Assembly (NCBI RefSeq): GCF_002873135.1 | Contig: NZ_MCVI01000017.1 | Coordinates: 62,001 to 126,000 of the forward strand | Direction: 5' to 3' | Length of the DNA: 64,000 nt | Source of the DNA: Shewanella sp. 10N.286.48.A6 | GTDB lineage: Bacteria; Pseudomonadota; Gammaproteobacteria; Enterobacterales; Shewanellaceae | In this document: positions 9,455 through 19,070 of the stretch, piece by piece | How positions within the stretch are numbered: the stretch's first letter is position 1 | Layout of the letters: every line of letters starts with the position of its first letter | Translations under genes and position numbers: made by a program | Notes under the pieces: generated by a model | The model's input: only the letters and a program-made list of their open reading frames with translations | What the model was told of the DNA's origin: nothing | Databases searched by the model: none

Positions 9455-9991
9455 TTATTGCATTACAAAACCAGTAAAAAGTACTCTTTCAACGACTTTT
9501 TGGCCGGTTATGGGTTGCAATGTATTTTGAACATTTAATAGGGCTAATTGGCGTAATTCATCTTTACCCGCTTGGGTACTTAGCTTTTGTACATCTGCTG
9601 CGCTAAATGTGTTTAAAAGCGCATGTTCAATTAACGGGATGTGCATTTTTGCAGTAACGCCGTCATCGCCTCGCACCATTAACTGCACTTTTATTTCAAC
9701 TAAACGTGAACGATTAGCACCCGCTAGATTGAATAAAAATGGTCTTGGCATACCCACATAATTTGCCTTACCAGTAGCAGCATCAGTTACTACAGTTGCA
9801 GTACTTATGTCAGTTGCAGGTGAGTTTGCAGTCGCTTTCGCATTGTCGCCAATAAAAAACAGCACTGTCACAGCAATGCCTGCCAGCAGCAACATGCCAA
9901 CCACCAAAAAAATAATCATTTTATTGATACTTTTTGGTGGGTTCTGGGTAGTTAATTCTAAAGAAGCTTCTTCTGGCATAAATGATTCCAT
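9455..9991 (-). CDS. fliL: FliL, stator-associated membrane protein
   Basis: FliL surrounds and supports the MotAB/PomAB stator units. The sequence has a short cytoplasmic tail, one membrane helix (MIIFLVVGMLLLAGIAVTVLFF) near residue 25-46 and a periplasmic stomatin-like FliL domain ending LQPITGQKVVERVLFTGFVMQ. A GTG at 9994 and an ATG at 9979 are also possible starts; none has a clear ribosome site, and I use the ATG at 9991 (178 residues). It sits between fliK and fliM. Confidence 0.9.
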   Translation of the reverse strand: MESFMPEEASLELTTQNPPKSINKMIIFLVVGMLLLAGIAVTVLFFIGDNAKATANSPATDISTATVVTDAATGKANYVGMPRPFLFNLAGANRSRLVEIKVQLMVRGDDGVTAKMHIPLIEHALLNTFSAADVQKLSTQAGKDELRQLALLNVQNTLQPITGQKVVERVLFTGFVMQ

Positions 9992-10070
9992 CACGCTGTT
10001 GTTATTATTGTGTTAACTAAGTTTCAGCTTAGTTTTTGATTTTGCGATCATTAACCCATAGGTTACCGAC

Positions 10071-11453
10071 TTAAGCGTAATAATCTATAGCTGAACTGCC
10101 ACTCATGGCATGTTTTGTGACTATCTCAAGTTCTTGTGCTGAAATTTCATCCAAAAGCCTGTCATTACTAGCACTCGACTCATCATAATCAGCGTTTTTC
10201 TGCTGTTCGCCGTCTTGAGAAACATGACTGTCAGCCAATTGCAGCCCTTCTTCTGCTAGCATTTCCCGTAGCCGCGGAATAGCTTGCTCCAATAGGTCTC
10301 GGGTTTGTGTCTGCGCCACTTGAAATTGCACTTGGGTTTGATCGCCATTAACTTGAACTCTGACCACCATATGGCCAAGCTCTGCCGGATCTAATCGAAT
10401 TTCCGCATGTTGAATGCCCTGTCCTACCATCGTCATGAGTTGTTGCTTCATCACAGGGGCGAACTTTTGGATCATCTCCTGCATTTGCCCTACCGACTCA
10501 GATCCTTGGCGTAACGATAATTGAAATTGCGGCACATCACTTTTATGCACTGACGTTAAGCTACTTTGATTTTGTATCGCCTTGAGATCCACAGATTCTG
10601 CATCAAGAGTAAACTCACCAGCGCTAAGGGCAATGGCATTATTTGCTAGGGCATTACTACTAGGACTATTGGCAGAGGAAGGAATAGCAGACTTATCCAT
10701 GGATACCGAGAACTCAGCTTTACTCAGGTTAACCCCAGATTCCTTTGAGGTTATTTTGCCTTCAATACTGTCAGGAGCGCCTAAAGTTTTGTTTGCATCA
10801 ACTAAGCCTTTGTTTACATCAACTAGGTTTTTGTTTACATCAACAGCAGCGCTATTGTTATCCATTATGTTTTTATGAATTGAACTAAAGCCACTGCTAA
10901 GTGCAAGGGCTGGTTTTTCAGCATTATCTATGGCGCTGGTTGTTGCTAACTCAATCAAAGGGAGTAAGGCTCCACCTTGGATGGGAGTTTGCTGGTTAAA
11001 GTCAGTGATCAGCTGATTTAACTCCTTGACTGATAATGCTGACAACTCAGCTGCAGACATTGCACTAAATTCAGATAAATTTTGTAGTTGCTCAGCTGAA
11101 TAGTCACTTAAAAATTCTGTAGTTGAATCGGCCTCAATAGCCAGCGGCAATATGTTGCCACCTGTTGGTTGGCTATTGGTTTCAAAATTTTCTGCTAAGT
11201 CAATTTGAGCAAAGATTAAAGCAATATCGGTTTCTGCAGCAATATGCTCTTGTGAGGCATTGTCATCCACCAGATTGATATCTGTGTTATTTTCAGAAGC
11301 TTGCTCAGTGTTACCCTGCATCTCATCAGTTTGAGAAACTTGATTAAGCGCCGACAAAAAAGATGAGCTATCAGTACCTTGCGGCGTCTCTCCCGTTGGG
11401 GAATTCGCCATTTTATTGCTATTTCCAAGTAAAATATTACTCACTTGCTGCAT
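10071..11453 (-). CDS. fliK: FliK, hook-length control protein
   Basis: FliK measures hook length and triggers the FlhB specificity switch. The 460 residues show a long, low-complexity N-terminal ruler region rich in S, A, N and Q, and a conserved C-terminal FliK domain with AEIRLDPAELGHMVVRVQVN near residue 355 and LREMLAEEGLQLADSHVSQ. A three-fold 21-bp repeat in the ruler region (10782-10844) encodes VDVNKNL-type heptads. ATG at 11453 follows CGGAG by 6 nt. A sigma-54 promoter lies 95 bp upstream, making fliK the first gene of the fliK-to-flhB run. Confidence 0.93.
   Translation of the reverse strand: MQQVSNILLGNSNKMANSPTGETPQGTDSSSFLSALNQVSQTDEMQGNTEQASENNTDINLVDDNASQEHIAAETDIALIFAQIDLAENFETNSQPTGGNILPLAIEADSTTEFLSDYSAEQLQNLSEFSAMSAAELSALSVKELNQLITDFNQQTPIQGGALLPLIELATTSAIDNAEKPALALSSGFSSIHKNIMDNNSAAVDVNKNLVDVNKGLVDANKTLGAPDSIEGKITSKESGVNLSKAEFSVSMDKSAIPSSANSPSSNALANNAIALSAGEFTLDAESVDLKAIQNQSSLTSVHKSDVPQFQLSLRQGSESVGQMQEMIQKFAPVMKQQLMTMVGQGIQHAEIRLDPAELGHMVVRVQVNGDQTQVQFQVAQTQTRDLLEQAIPRLREMLAEEGLQLADSHVSQDGEQQKNADYDESSASNDRLLDEISAQELEIVTKHAMSGSSAIDYYA
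10782..10844 (-). repeat. Three tandem 21-bp repeats inside fliK
   Basis: Units at 10782-10802, 10803-10823 and 10824-10844 differ at a few bases and encode VD(V/A)NK(N/G/T)L three times. The unit length is a multiple of three, so copy changes would lengthen or shorten the FliK ruler without breaking the frame. Confidence 0.9.
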
Positions 11454-11547
11454 AACAAACTCCGAGTTAATAACACCGAAAACCTATTGGTGCTATAAAA
11501 TTATGAAAGTCACATTGCTGACGCTTTTATTATTAATAACGAACCAA

Positions 11548-11562
11548 GCAATAAGAGTGCCA
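11548..11562 (-). promoter_or_regulatory. sigma-54 promoter for fliKLMNOPQR-flhB
   Basis: The minus strand reads TGGCACTCTTATTGC, a perfect TGGCAC-N5-TTGC element in the 147-bp gap between fliJ and fliK. It splits the fli genes into two transcription units, fliEFGHIJ and fliK onward. Confidence 0.85.
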
Positions 11563-11600
11563 GAATAAAAATTAATTAGGCTAAAAACGGATAAGGGAAT

Positions 11601-12047
11601 TTAACGCGGGGTTTTACGAATAAACTGCTGCATCGCAAATTCATCTGAGGCTTTTTGCTCTTGTTTATTGGCTATTTGCTGAGCTTTTTGATCATTTTTA
11701 GCTAACAACAATTCAACCGCTTTACGCTTTTGTTGCTTTTGCTGCCAATTAACTTGTCGATGTTGGGTCTGATTTTGTGCTTCTTTAACGGTATTAACTT
11801 GCTGCACTAGTGCTTGGTCAATTTGCTTAATAAATTCATGAAAAGAATGATATTCACTGGCACTTAGCGTTTTGCCTTGATTTTCATTCATTTGCTTCAT
11901 GTACTCGAGACGATAATTATTTAACGCCTCTAATTGCCCCTCACATTTTTGTAGTTCTAATTGTGCAGATTTAAGCTGTAAAGCCGCCTGTTCTTCTGCT
12001 TCTTTATTGAGTTTAAGCACTGTAATTAATGGATCAGCCCGGCGCAT
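11601..12047 (-). CDS. fliJ: FliJ, export ATPase stalk and chaperone escort
   Basis: FliJ is the coiled-coil stalk of the FliH-FliI-FliJ ATPase and delivers free chaperones to FlhA. The 148-residue protein is almost entirely helical, rich in Q, K, E and L with heptads (LNKEAEEQAALQLKSAQLEL). The match rests on position and coiled-coil form, since FliJ sequences vary widely. Its ATG overlaps the fliI stop (TAATG at 12045-12049), so translation is coupled. It is the last gene before a new sigma-54 promoter for fliK. Confidence 0.92.
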   Translation of the reverse strand: MRRADPLITVLKLNKEAEEQAALQLKSAQLELQKCEGQLEALNNYRLEYMKQMNENQGKTLSASEYHSFHEFIKQIDQALVQQVNTVKEAQNQTQHRQVNWQQKQQKRKAVELLLAKNDQKAQQIANKQEQKASDEFAMQQFIRKTPR

Positions 12048-13384
12048 TATTTACACTGAGCAGCAATCTGCCCAACCATGGTTTGACTGTTATCAAAGGA
12101 AACAACATCTTTAAATCCTTGGCGTAAAAATGCATTCATCGCTGGTTGTAACCGAATAGCGTTATCAATGCGTGGATCGCTGCCTTGGGAATAAGCCCCA
12201 ATTGAAATTAAGTCTCTGTTTTGCTGATAAAGTGAATACATCTGTTTAACCAGACGCATGGACTCTAAATGCTCAGCGCTAATAACCATAGGTGCGACGC
12301 GGCTAATGGACTGCTCAATATCAATCGCGGGGTAATGGCCAGAATCTGCCAGCGTTCTTGATAACACAATATGACCATCTAAAATCGCCCGTGACGCATC
12401 GGCAATGGGATCTTGTTGATCATCACCTTCGGTAAGCACGGTATAAAATGCGGTAATCGAACCTTGACCTGGGCCGCCGTTACCTGCCCGTTCGACCAAG
12501 CGGGGTAATTTAGCAAACACCGATGGCGGATAACCTTTGGTCGCCGGAGGCTCACCCACTGCCAAGGCTACTTCACGCTGGGCTTGGGCGTAACGGGTTA
12601 AACTGTCCATCAATAACAATACGTTATAGCCAAGGTCTCTAAAATACTCCGCAATACGTGTTGAGGTTTCACAGGCGCGTAATCGCATCAATGGTGAAGT
12701 ATCAGCAGGTGCTGCGACCACCACAGATCTGGCTCGGCCTTCTGGGCCTAAAATCTCTTCAATAAACTCTTTTACTTCACGGCCACGTTCACCCACCAGC
12801 CCCACCACAATAATGTCAGCAGTGGTGCCGCGAGTCATCATGCCTAACAGCACACTTTTACCCACACCAGAGCCGGCAAACAGGCCCATCCGCTGGCCTT
12901 TACCTACGGTCAACATGGCATTAATGGCTCTAACCCCCACATCTAATGGTTCGGTAATCGCGCGGCGCGATAAAGGGTTAATGGGCGGCGCATGGCGCGA
13001 GGCATGTTGCTCAGTATTTAATGGTCCAAGGCCATCAAGGGGTAAACCACTACCGTCTAAAACTCTACCAAGTAAACTTAAGCCGACATTTAACCCTGAC
13101 TGCTCACCTAAAGGCTGCACTCTTGCTCCCGGTAACACCCCTCTTAATTCATCAACGGGCATGAGATAAAGTAATTCATCATCAAATCCAACGACTTCAG
13201 CCACTAGCTCACCGGCCATGGTTTCGATAGAGCATAAACTGCCGACAGGGGCTCTACAGCCGGTAGCTTCGAGGGTTAAGCCAACAACCCTAACCAGCTG
13301 ACCACTGGCCACAGGCCGAATGGGGGTGACTTTATTACTATGAAGTTTAAATTTATTTAGTAACTGATGTTGGCGATTTAGCAT
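12047..13384 (-). CDS. fliI: FliI, flagellar export ATPase
   Basis: FliI is the F1-beta-like ATPase that helps unfold and pass export substrates. The 445 residues contain Walker [16 protein letters not shown] near 165-179, [14 protein letters not shown], Walker [21 protein letters not shown], and LVERAGNG. The second of two adjacent ATGs (13384) has GAGG at 6 nt, so I prefer it to 13387. The start lies 32 bp inside the fliH end, a larger overlap than usual; no ATG lies further in, so the overlap appears real. Confidence 0.98.
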   Translation of the reverse strand: MLNRQHQLLNKFKLHSNKVTPIRPVASGQLVRVVGLTLEATGCRAPVGSLCSIETMAGELVAEVVGFDDELLYLMPVDELRGVLPGARVQPLGEQSGLNVGLSLLGRVLDGSGLPLDGLGPLNTEQHASRHAPPINPLSRRAITEPLDVGVRAINAMLTVGKGQRMGLFAGSGVGKSVLLGMMTRGTTADIIVVGLVGERGREVKEFIEEILGPEGRARSVVVAAPADTSPLMRLRACETSTRIAEYFRDLGYNVLLLMDSLTRYAQAQREVALAVGEPPATKGYPPSVFAKLPRLVERAGNGGPGQGSITAFYTVLTEGDDQQDPIADASRAILDGHIVLSRTLADSGHYPAIDIEQSISRVAPMVISAEHLESMRLVKQMYSLYQQNRDLISIGAYSQGSDPRIDNAIRLQPAMNAFLRQGFKDVVSFDNSQTMVGQIAAQCK

Positions 13385-14330
13385 CATCTACCTCATCAAC
13401 AAGGTGTAAACCCTCTTCATGTACGACAGAAGAAACATTGTCATCAGTGAGTTGATCCCGCTTTGCTCCCACCACCTTAAGGCTACATTCGCTAGCATCC
13501 TCGGCAATGCTAGTGGTGTAGTGACTTGAATCTGACTTAATCGTTTGCACATTGGCCTGAATCGCTGCGACCTGTTGCTGCAAGCCACTAAGAGCTTGAC
13601 TCATACGCGCTTCAACTCGTAAGTCGACACTGGAGCGCTCGCTGTGAATGATGCAGTCACCGTTTTTAAGAGATGGATCAGCTTCAATTTCCCAACGATT
13701 CTTAGCTAATTGCGCTTCACTGTATAATTGATTAACAAGTGCTGCATCATCTGGGCTAAACCTCAGAGTGACTTGTTGTTTTTTAATCGGTAACGAATCT
13801 ACCCCTTGACGCAGTACAGATAAAATATGTTCAGGATGAGTTTGTAATTCATTACCGACGATGGATTTGGTCAGATTAATGGATAGCTGTAATAGCTCAG
13901 CTTCAATTTCAGCATCAAGCACTAATAAGGGTTGCTCAAATTGCTCAACTAAGCCAGATAAACGCTCAAGCATCTCATTAGCTTTGGCTAAACCCACTTC
14001 ATAACCTTGTTGTTCTCCTTGGCTAAAGCCTTCAGCGTGACCTTGCTCTAAACCTTCAAGCCGACCTTGCTCCGTGCCTTTCGCTAGCCCATCAAGCTGG
14101 CCTTGCTCAAAACCTTCTTGTTCAGCTTCAACTCGAATTTGCTCTATTTCAGCCATGGTAGGCGGTAAAAGGGGCTTGTCTTCAGCAACAGGCTGGGAAT
14201 TTTGACGTCCTAGTTGGCCAAATAAATTTGAGCCAGTGTCAGTTTTTTGTTGGGAAACATCCGGTAATTGCCAATGGCTAAAATCTTCATCAACTTCTGT
14301 TAGGTTATTATTGTTATTAGCTTTAGTCAT
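13353..14330 (-). CDS. fliH: FliH, negative regulator and anchor of the export ATPase
   Basis: FliH dimers hold FliI at the C-ring and at FlhA. The 325 residues show a run of glycine-spaced repeats at about residues 73-115 ([20 protein letters not shown] and on), the GxxxG helix typical of FliH, then a conserved C domain ([50 protein letters not shown]). About 60 residues after that domain look non-conserved and acidic, and encode the overlap with fliI. ATG at 14330 follows AGAG. Confidence 0.94.
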   Translation of the reverse strand: MTKANNNNNLTEVDEDFSHWQLPDVSQQKTDTGSNLFGQLGRQNSQPVAEDKPLLPPTMAEIEQIRVEAEQEGFEQGQLDGLAKGTEQGRLEGLEQGHAEGFSQGEQQGYEVGLAKANEMLERLSGLVEQFEQPLLVLDAEIEAELLQLSINLTKSIVGNELQTHPEHILSVLRQGVDSLPIKKQQVTLRFSPDDAALVNQLYSEAQLAKNRWEIEADPSLKNGDCIIHSERSSVDLRVEARMSQALSGLQQQVAAIQANVQTIKSDSSHYTTSIAEDASECSLKVVGAKRDQLTDDNVSSVVHEEGLHLVDEVDDAKSPTSVTK

Positions 14331-14374
14331 GATTGCTCTGGTTGTACCTCGTTATAAAATCGGCTTAAATCGGA

Positions 14375-15418
14375 CTATAGGAACTCATCACCACCGCCGC
14401 CACCGAGTATAATTTCGCCGCTGTCACTTAATCGACGCGCAATCGCAAGGATCTCTTTTTGAGCCATTTCCACTTCACTGATCCTTATCGGCCCCATGGC
14501 TTCAAGATCATCACGTAATAGCTCACCTGCTCGCTTAGACATATTACCAATAATTTTGTCAGATAACTGATCATCAGCACCTTTTAATGCTTTCATTAGC
14601 ACATCTTGTTGAACTTCACGCAGCAAAGCTTGAATACCGCGATCATCTACATCAATTAAGTTTTCAAACACAAACATCAGATCTTGAATTTGCTGCGCCA
14701 TTTCTTCATCAGATTCACGCATGGTTTCCATGATCTGGCCTTCAACACCCGTATCAAGGAAGTTCATGATATTGGCCGCCGCTTTCAAGCCGCCCATTTT
14801 CGCAGCTTGTGCGCCGCCTTGTCCGGCAAATTGTTTTTCCATGATGTCGTTTAATTCTTGCAAAGCTGCTGGTTGAACTTCTTCTAAGTTAGCAATGCGC
14901 ATCATTAAATCTAAACGGGTATTTTCAGGGAACTGACTGAAGATTTCAGCCGCTTGATCAGGCTCTAAATAAGATAAAACAATAGTTTGGATTTGTGGAT
15001 GCTCGTTTTGAATAATGGTCGCCACTTGGCGTGCATCCATCCACTTAAGCGAATCTAAGCCTTTAGCGCCACTGCCCATAATAATTTGTTCAATCAAATT
15101 ACCGGCTTTGTCTTCACCTAGGGCCGCAGTTAATGCTTTGCGGACAAACTCTTCACTGTTAAAACCAATGGAAGAAAACTTCTGAATCTCTTCCAAAAAC
15201 AGCTTATGCACCCCAATGACTTTCTCTTGACCAAAGTCTTGCATGGCGGCCATGGCCATACCGACTTTTTGCACTTGTTTTGGCTCTAAGTGCTTTAAGA
15301 TTGAGGCGGCATCTGCTTCACTTAAGCTCAGTAACAAAATAGCAGTTTTATCAATGCCACTCAGCTCTTCAAGAGTAGCCTGTTCGCCTACGGGTGCTAC
15401 CAGGGTATTATTTGCCAT
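14375..15418 (-). CDS. fliG: FliG, rotor protein of the C-ring
   Basis: FliG sits under the MS ring and takes torque from the stator. The 347-residue sequence includes the N domain (LSGIDKTAILLLSLSEADAA), the EHPQIQT motif of the middle domain (IQNEHPQIQTIVLSYLEP), and the C-terminal torque helix (LRDDLEAMGPIRISEVEMAQ) with the charged residues R and E/D expected. It overlaps fliF by 11 bp at the start and precedes fliH. Confidence 0.99.
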   Translation of the reverse strand: MANNTLVAPVGEQATLEELSGIDKTAILLLSLSEADAASILKHLEPKQVQKVGMAMAAMQDFGQEKVIGVHKLFLEEIQKFSSIGFNSEEFVRKALTAALGEDKAGNLIEQIIMGSGAKGLDSLKWMDARQVATIIQNEHPQIQTIVLSYLEPDQAAEIFSQFPENTRLDLMMRIANLEEVQPAALQELNDIMEKQFAGQGGAQAAKMGGLKAAANIMNFLDTGVEGQIMETMRESDEEMAQQIQDLMFVFENLIDVDDRGIQALLREVQQDVLMKALKGADDQLSDKIIGNMSKRAGELLRDDLEAMGPIRISEVEMAQKEILAIARRLSDSGEIILGGGGGDEFL

Positions 15419-17102
15419 CTTCTTGTAACCAACTCTTAATTACTTGGGTAGAAAGTTCAGGTTCATTAGCCACTAATGCCCTTATCGACTTAATCATATC
15501 ATCATCTTTATGCAGGTTTGGTATTTGAATCGAGCCATCATCGGCATAGCTATAATCTGCTTGTTGGCTATTGAGCATACCCAAGGTATCGGCGGCATAC
15601 TGATCTTCAATCTCAGCCAATTCATGACCTAAGCGCGGCTCTTCGGGCATCTCGACTTCGTCGTTATTAAACAAACGATTTAACATAGGGCGAATCACAA
15701 ACAAAATCAGCACTAAGACTAAAAACGCCCCTAACACCAATCTCACCGCGCGCCAAAACCAAGGCTGCTCCCACATTTCAGCGGCGGGCAGCTCTTCAAT
15801 AAGCTGGTTCATAAACGGTACTGTGACCACTTCTAAGCTATCACCACGTTGACTGGTAAAGCCCATCGCCCCTTCAAGTAAGCGACGAATATTGGTTAGC
15901 TCTTGTTCGGTGCGCGGAATGCGGGTCACTATGCCACTTTCATCAGCAGGTCCCGGTTTATAATCAATGGCCACCGACACACTGACTCTGCGCACCACAC
16001 CCACTTGCTGGCGGGTATGGCTGATGGTGGTATCAAGTTCAAAATTACGGGTTGCTTCTCGATGGCTATTGCCATTAACCGCTGTAGTTTGCTCTGCGCC
16101 TGCTTCTTGTGGAATATCTGAATCCATAGGAGGCTGATTGGTTAATGCCCCTGGAATGCCACCCATTGATTGACCGCTTGAATTACGCTCTATGGTCATT
16201 TCACTGCGTACAGCGGGTAAATCAGGCGAAAAGCGTTTCGCGGTTTGCTCAATCGCGGTGAAGTCCATGTTGACATCCACTTGAGAAGTGAAGTTTTCAG
16301 GGCCTAGAATAGGCATTAATATCGAATCGATTTTGTTACGATATTCTGCTTCTTGATGCTGCACTAATTCAAGCTCGCGGCGGGCTCTTGAGGAGGCGCC
16401 ATCTTGGCTACCTGAATTTAGCAGGCGGCCATTTGAATCGGTCACTGTCACCCGGCTTGGCTCTAAGCCTTGTACTGCTGAGGCGACAATATCAACGATA
16501 GAGTCAATTTCTTCTTGGCCAAGGCTACCACGACGAACGCTCACAACTACGGTAGCGCTAGGTTTAGATTTATTACGGGCAAACACATTTTCTTTGGGAA
16601 TAGCTAATATCACTTTGGCGCGGCTAATACTTTTTAGCTCTTCTATCACTCTGGCTAAATTAACTTCTTGGCTTTGTTTAAGGCGGGCTTGCTCCATGCG
16701 CTGACTAACACCAAAACCGCTGTCTTGGCTTAAATAATCGGTTGGTTGACTACTGGCTTCAACGCCTGCACGGCCCAGCAGCAGTTTGACATTTTGATAT
16801 TTGTTTTCAGGAATACTGACTACATCGCCGGAGATTTTATAGGCAATTTTATTCTTATCTAAAACGTCCAATACTTGGATCATTTCAGCAGTTTCCATTT
16901 GCCCTAAAGGCCTATATTCAGGCTCTTGCGCCCAAATAATCATAAATACTGCCAGCACAAGACATACAGCTAAAGCCAATATCATAGTGATTTGACGCAT
17001 AAAGTCAGCACTACCAAACGAGCTTTTCAAGCCAGGTTTATTTTCCTGCTGAATCCCTGTGCTATCGACTTTATCTGAATCTAATACTAGATCTGTGCTC
17101 AC
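15408..17102 (-). CDS. fliF: FliF, MS-ring protein
   Basis: FliF builds the MS ring and inner rod base. The 564 residues have membrane helices near 37-52 (MILALAVCLVLAVFMIIWAQ) and near 455 (LVLGAFLVLVLILFVIRPML), ring-building motifs between them (YLSQDSGFGVSQRMEQARLK, ELKSISRAKVILAIP), and a C-terminal FliG-binding tail. The start is GTG at 17102 with AGTAGGT 7 nt upstream. It follows fliE and overlaps fliG. Confidence 0.98.
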   Translation of the reverse strand: MSTDLVLDSDKVDSTGIQQENKPGLKSSFGSADFMRQITMILALAVCLVLAVFMIIWAQEPEYRPLGQMETAEMIQVLDVLDKNKIAYKISGDVVSIPENKYQNVKLLLGRAGVEASSQPTDYLSQDSGFGVSQRMEQARLKQSQEVNLARVIEELKSISRAKVILAIPKENVFARNKSKPSATVVVSVRRGSLGQEEIDSIVDIVASAVQGLEPSRVTVTDSNGRLLNSGSQDGASSRARRELELVQHQEAEYRNKIDSILMPILGPENFTSQVDVNMDFTAIEQTAKRFSPDLPAVRSEMTIERNSSGQSMGGIPGALTNQPPMDSDIPQEAGAEQTTAVNGNSHREATRNFELDTTISHTRQQVGVVRRVSVSVAIDYKPGPADESGIVTRIPRTEQELTNIRRLLEGAMGFTSQRGDSLEVVTVPFMNQLIEELPAAEMWEQPWFWRAVRLVLGAFLVLVLILFVIRPMLNRLFNNDEVEMPEEPRLGHELAEIEDQYAADTLGMLNSQQADYSYADDGSIQIPNLHKDDDMIKSIRALVANEPELSTQVIKSWLQEDGK

Positions 17103-17156
17103 AATATTTACCTACTTCAATACCAGAATATCAACAACAATACTATTAACAAAAGC

Positions 17157-17498
17157 CTAAACAGGCATACTCATAATTTCTTTATACGCTTCTACAAGTT
17201 TGTTTCTCACTTGCACCGTTGCTTCAAATGCAACCCCGGCTTTTTCACGGGCAATCACGGTATCAGATAAGGTCACAGTGCTATCGCCCATCTCTAATCG
17301 GGTGGCTAAATTAGCTGAGTTTGATTGTAAATCAGCCACGCCACCAACCGCTTGAGATAACAATTGGCCAAAGTCAGCACCAGAAGTATTACCGACTTTT
17401 TGAATCATATCCGCTTGAATAGGTAAGCCAAGATTAGGCGAAATCTCACCCTTTAAGGATTGCATTTCTTGTAAAAAAGGATTTGAACTAATCTGCAT
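17157..17498 (-). CDS. fliE: FliE, first rod protein / MS-ring to rod adapter
   Basis: FliE is exported first and joins the MS ring to the rod. The 113-residue form begins MQISSNPFLQEMQSL and ends with the FliE domain (ARLKAGVAFEATVQVRNKLV-like EKAGVAFEATVQVRNKLVEA, YKEIMSMPV). The ATG at 17498 is chosen over 17510 because GGAG lies 6 nt before it, within the codons of the longer frame. A sigma-54 promoter is 56 bp upstream, so it heads fliEFGHIJ. Confidence 0.96.
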   Translation of the reverse strand: MQISSNPFLQEMQSLKGEISPNLGLPIQADMIQKVGNTSGADFGQLLSQAVGGVADLQSNSANLATRLEMGDSTVTLSDTVIAREKAGVAFEATVQVRNKLVEAYKEIMSMPV

Positions 17499-17553
17499 TG
17501 TAAACTCCATTCGTCGGATATTTGACGACTTAAAAACAGTTACAATAGATTTA

Positions 17554-17568
17554 GCAAGTAGGATGCCA
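17554..17568 (-). promoter_or_regulatory. sigma-54 promoter for fliEFGHIJ
   Basis: The minus strand reads TGGCATCCTACTTGC, a TGGCAY-N5-TTGC match in the flrC-fliE gap. Confidence 0.82.
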
Positions 17569-17726
17569 ACAATAGCTTAAATACACTTAAGCCCATGAAA
17601 AGAGCTTAAAAACAACTTGAAAGGGTGAAAAACACACAAAATAGAACCGCTTTAGTAACATCAAAGCGGTTAAGCTAATATTTTAGAATTTAGAGTTAAG
17701 TATAACAATGAACTAAACGTCGATAT

Positions 17727-19070
17727 TTAAGCAGGGACTTGAATACCCAAGTCACGCATTTTAGCCATTTTATAGCGCAATGTTCTGGCGCTAATTCCCA
17801 GCTTCTCAGCTACGTCTTTACGGCTACCATTACATAGATTTAAGGTTTCCAAAATAATCACATGCTCTTGAGCCTGCAGTTCGCCCCCAAGCCCGTCCGT
17901 TTCAGCAGCGGCCACGGGTTGCTCATTGGGGCTCAAAGTAACATCTTCAGCTTCAAGAATAATATCCGCGCCAGTTATCTCCTCGCCATTATTCAGTATC
18001 AAGGTGCGCTGAATAACATTATCCAGCTCACGGACATTACCTGGCCAGCGATAAGTCAATAAACGACGACAAGCTATCTCATCTAACTCTGGCACTGGTG
18101 AGACATTAAATGCCTTAGCATGCTTAACCAGCAAGTGCCTTGCTAAGGGTAAAATATCAGCCGGTCGTTGGTTTAATGCCGGCCAGGTTAGTGGAAATAC
18201 ATTAATGCGGTAATATAAATCTTCTCGAAATGCGCCCGATGTTGCCATGGACTTTAAATCACGGTTTGAAGTGGCAAGTACCCTCACATCAAGGGCTATG
18301 GTTTTACGGCCACCTAAACGCTCAACTTCACGCTCTTGCAGTACTCGCAACAATTTGGCTTGCAGCCCTAGCTCCATCTCAGAAATTTCATCAAGCAATA
18401 TGGTGCCGCCTTGAGCCTGTTCAAATTTTCCAGGGCATGCCTGATAAGCGCCTGTAAAAGCGCCTTTTTCATAGCCAAATAAGGTGGCTTCAAGCATATT
18501 TTCAGGTATTGCTGCGCAATTAATGGCGATAAAAGGTTTTTCTGCTCGAGGGCTGTTTTGATGAATATAACGTGCTAGCACTTCTTTGCCCGATCCACTT
18601 GGCCCCATGATCATCACTGAGGCATCAGAGCTTGCCACCCGCTGGGCAATATTCAGTAGCGCCAAGCTTTTGTCATCGGCGACCACAGGTTGACCTAAAT
18701 TTTGTTTAAGGGGTAAGTAGCGAGATACCTGATTTAACAACACTTCAGGCGCAAAAGGTTTAGCCAGATAATCCGCCGCACCAAGTTTTATGGCGCTAAC
18801 CGCACTGTCAATGGTGGCAAAAGCGGTCATTAATAAAATGGGGACTTTACTATGGTTTTGCTGTAAATAGTTTAATAGCCCTAGCCCGCCAATACCTTCC
18901 ATTTGCACATCACTGATAACCATATCAAACGTCGTGGTTTTCATGGCAATAATGGCCTCTTCTGCAGAGCCCACATCAACGCAGTCATATTGGGCTAACA
19001 TCAAGGTATCAAGTAAGGCTTCACGCAGCGCAGCATCATCTTCAACTAACAGTAACTTGGCTTCACTCAT
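17727..19070 (-). CDS. flrC: FlrC, sigma-54-dependent response regulator for middle flagellar genes
   Basis: FlrC is the NtrC-type activator phosphorylated by FlrB. The 447 residues contain a receiver with MVISDVQMEG (phospho-accepting Asp near residue 54), an AAA+ domain with Walker A GPSGSGKEVL near 156 and the sigma-54 contact loop GAFTGA near 206, and a C-terminal Fis-type helix-turn-helix (CNGSRKDVAEKLGISARTLR). GGAGGG precedes the ATG, which overlaps the flrB end by 8 bp. In Vibrio it activates basal body, hook and some flagellin genes; the sigma-54 sites in this window are candidate targets. Confidence 0.97.
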   Translation of the reverse strand: MSEAKLLLVEDDAALREALLDTLMLAQYDCVDVGSAEEAIIAMKTTTFDMVISDVQMEGIGGLGLLNYLQQNHSKVPILLMTAFATIDSAVSAIKLGAADYLAKPFAPEVLLNQVSRYLPLKQNLGQPVVADDKSLALLNIAQRVASSDASVMIMGPSGSGKEVLARYIHQNSPRAEKPFIAINCAAIPENMLEATLFGYEKGAFTGAYQACPGKFEQAQGGTILLDEISEMELGLQAKLLRVLQEREVERLGGRKTIALDVRVLATSNRDLKSMATSGAFREDLYYRINVFPLTWPALNQRPADILPLARHLLVKHAKAFNVSPVPELDEIACRRLLTYRWPGNVRELDNVIQRTLILNNGEEITGADIILEAEDVTLSPNEQPVAAAETDGLGGELQAQEHVIILETLNLCNGSRKDVAEKLGISARTLRYKMAKMRDLGIQVPA

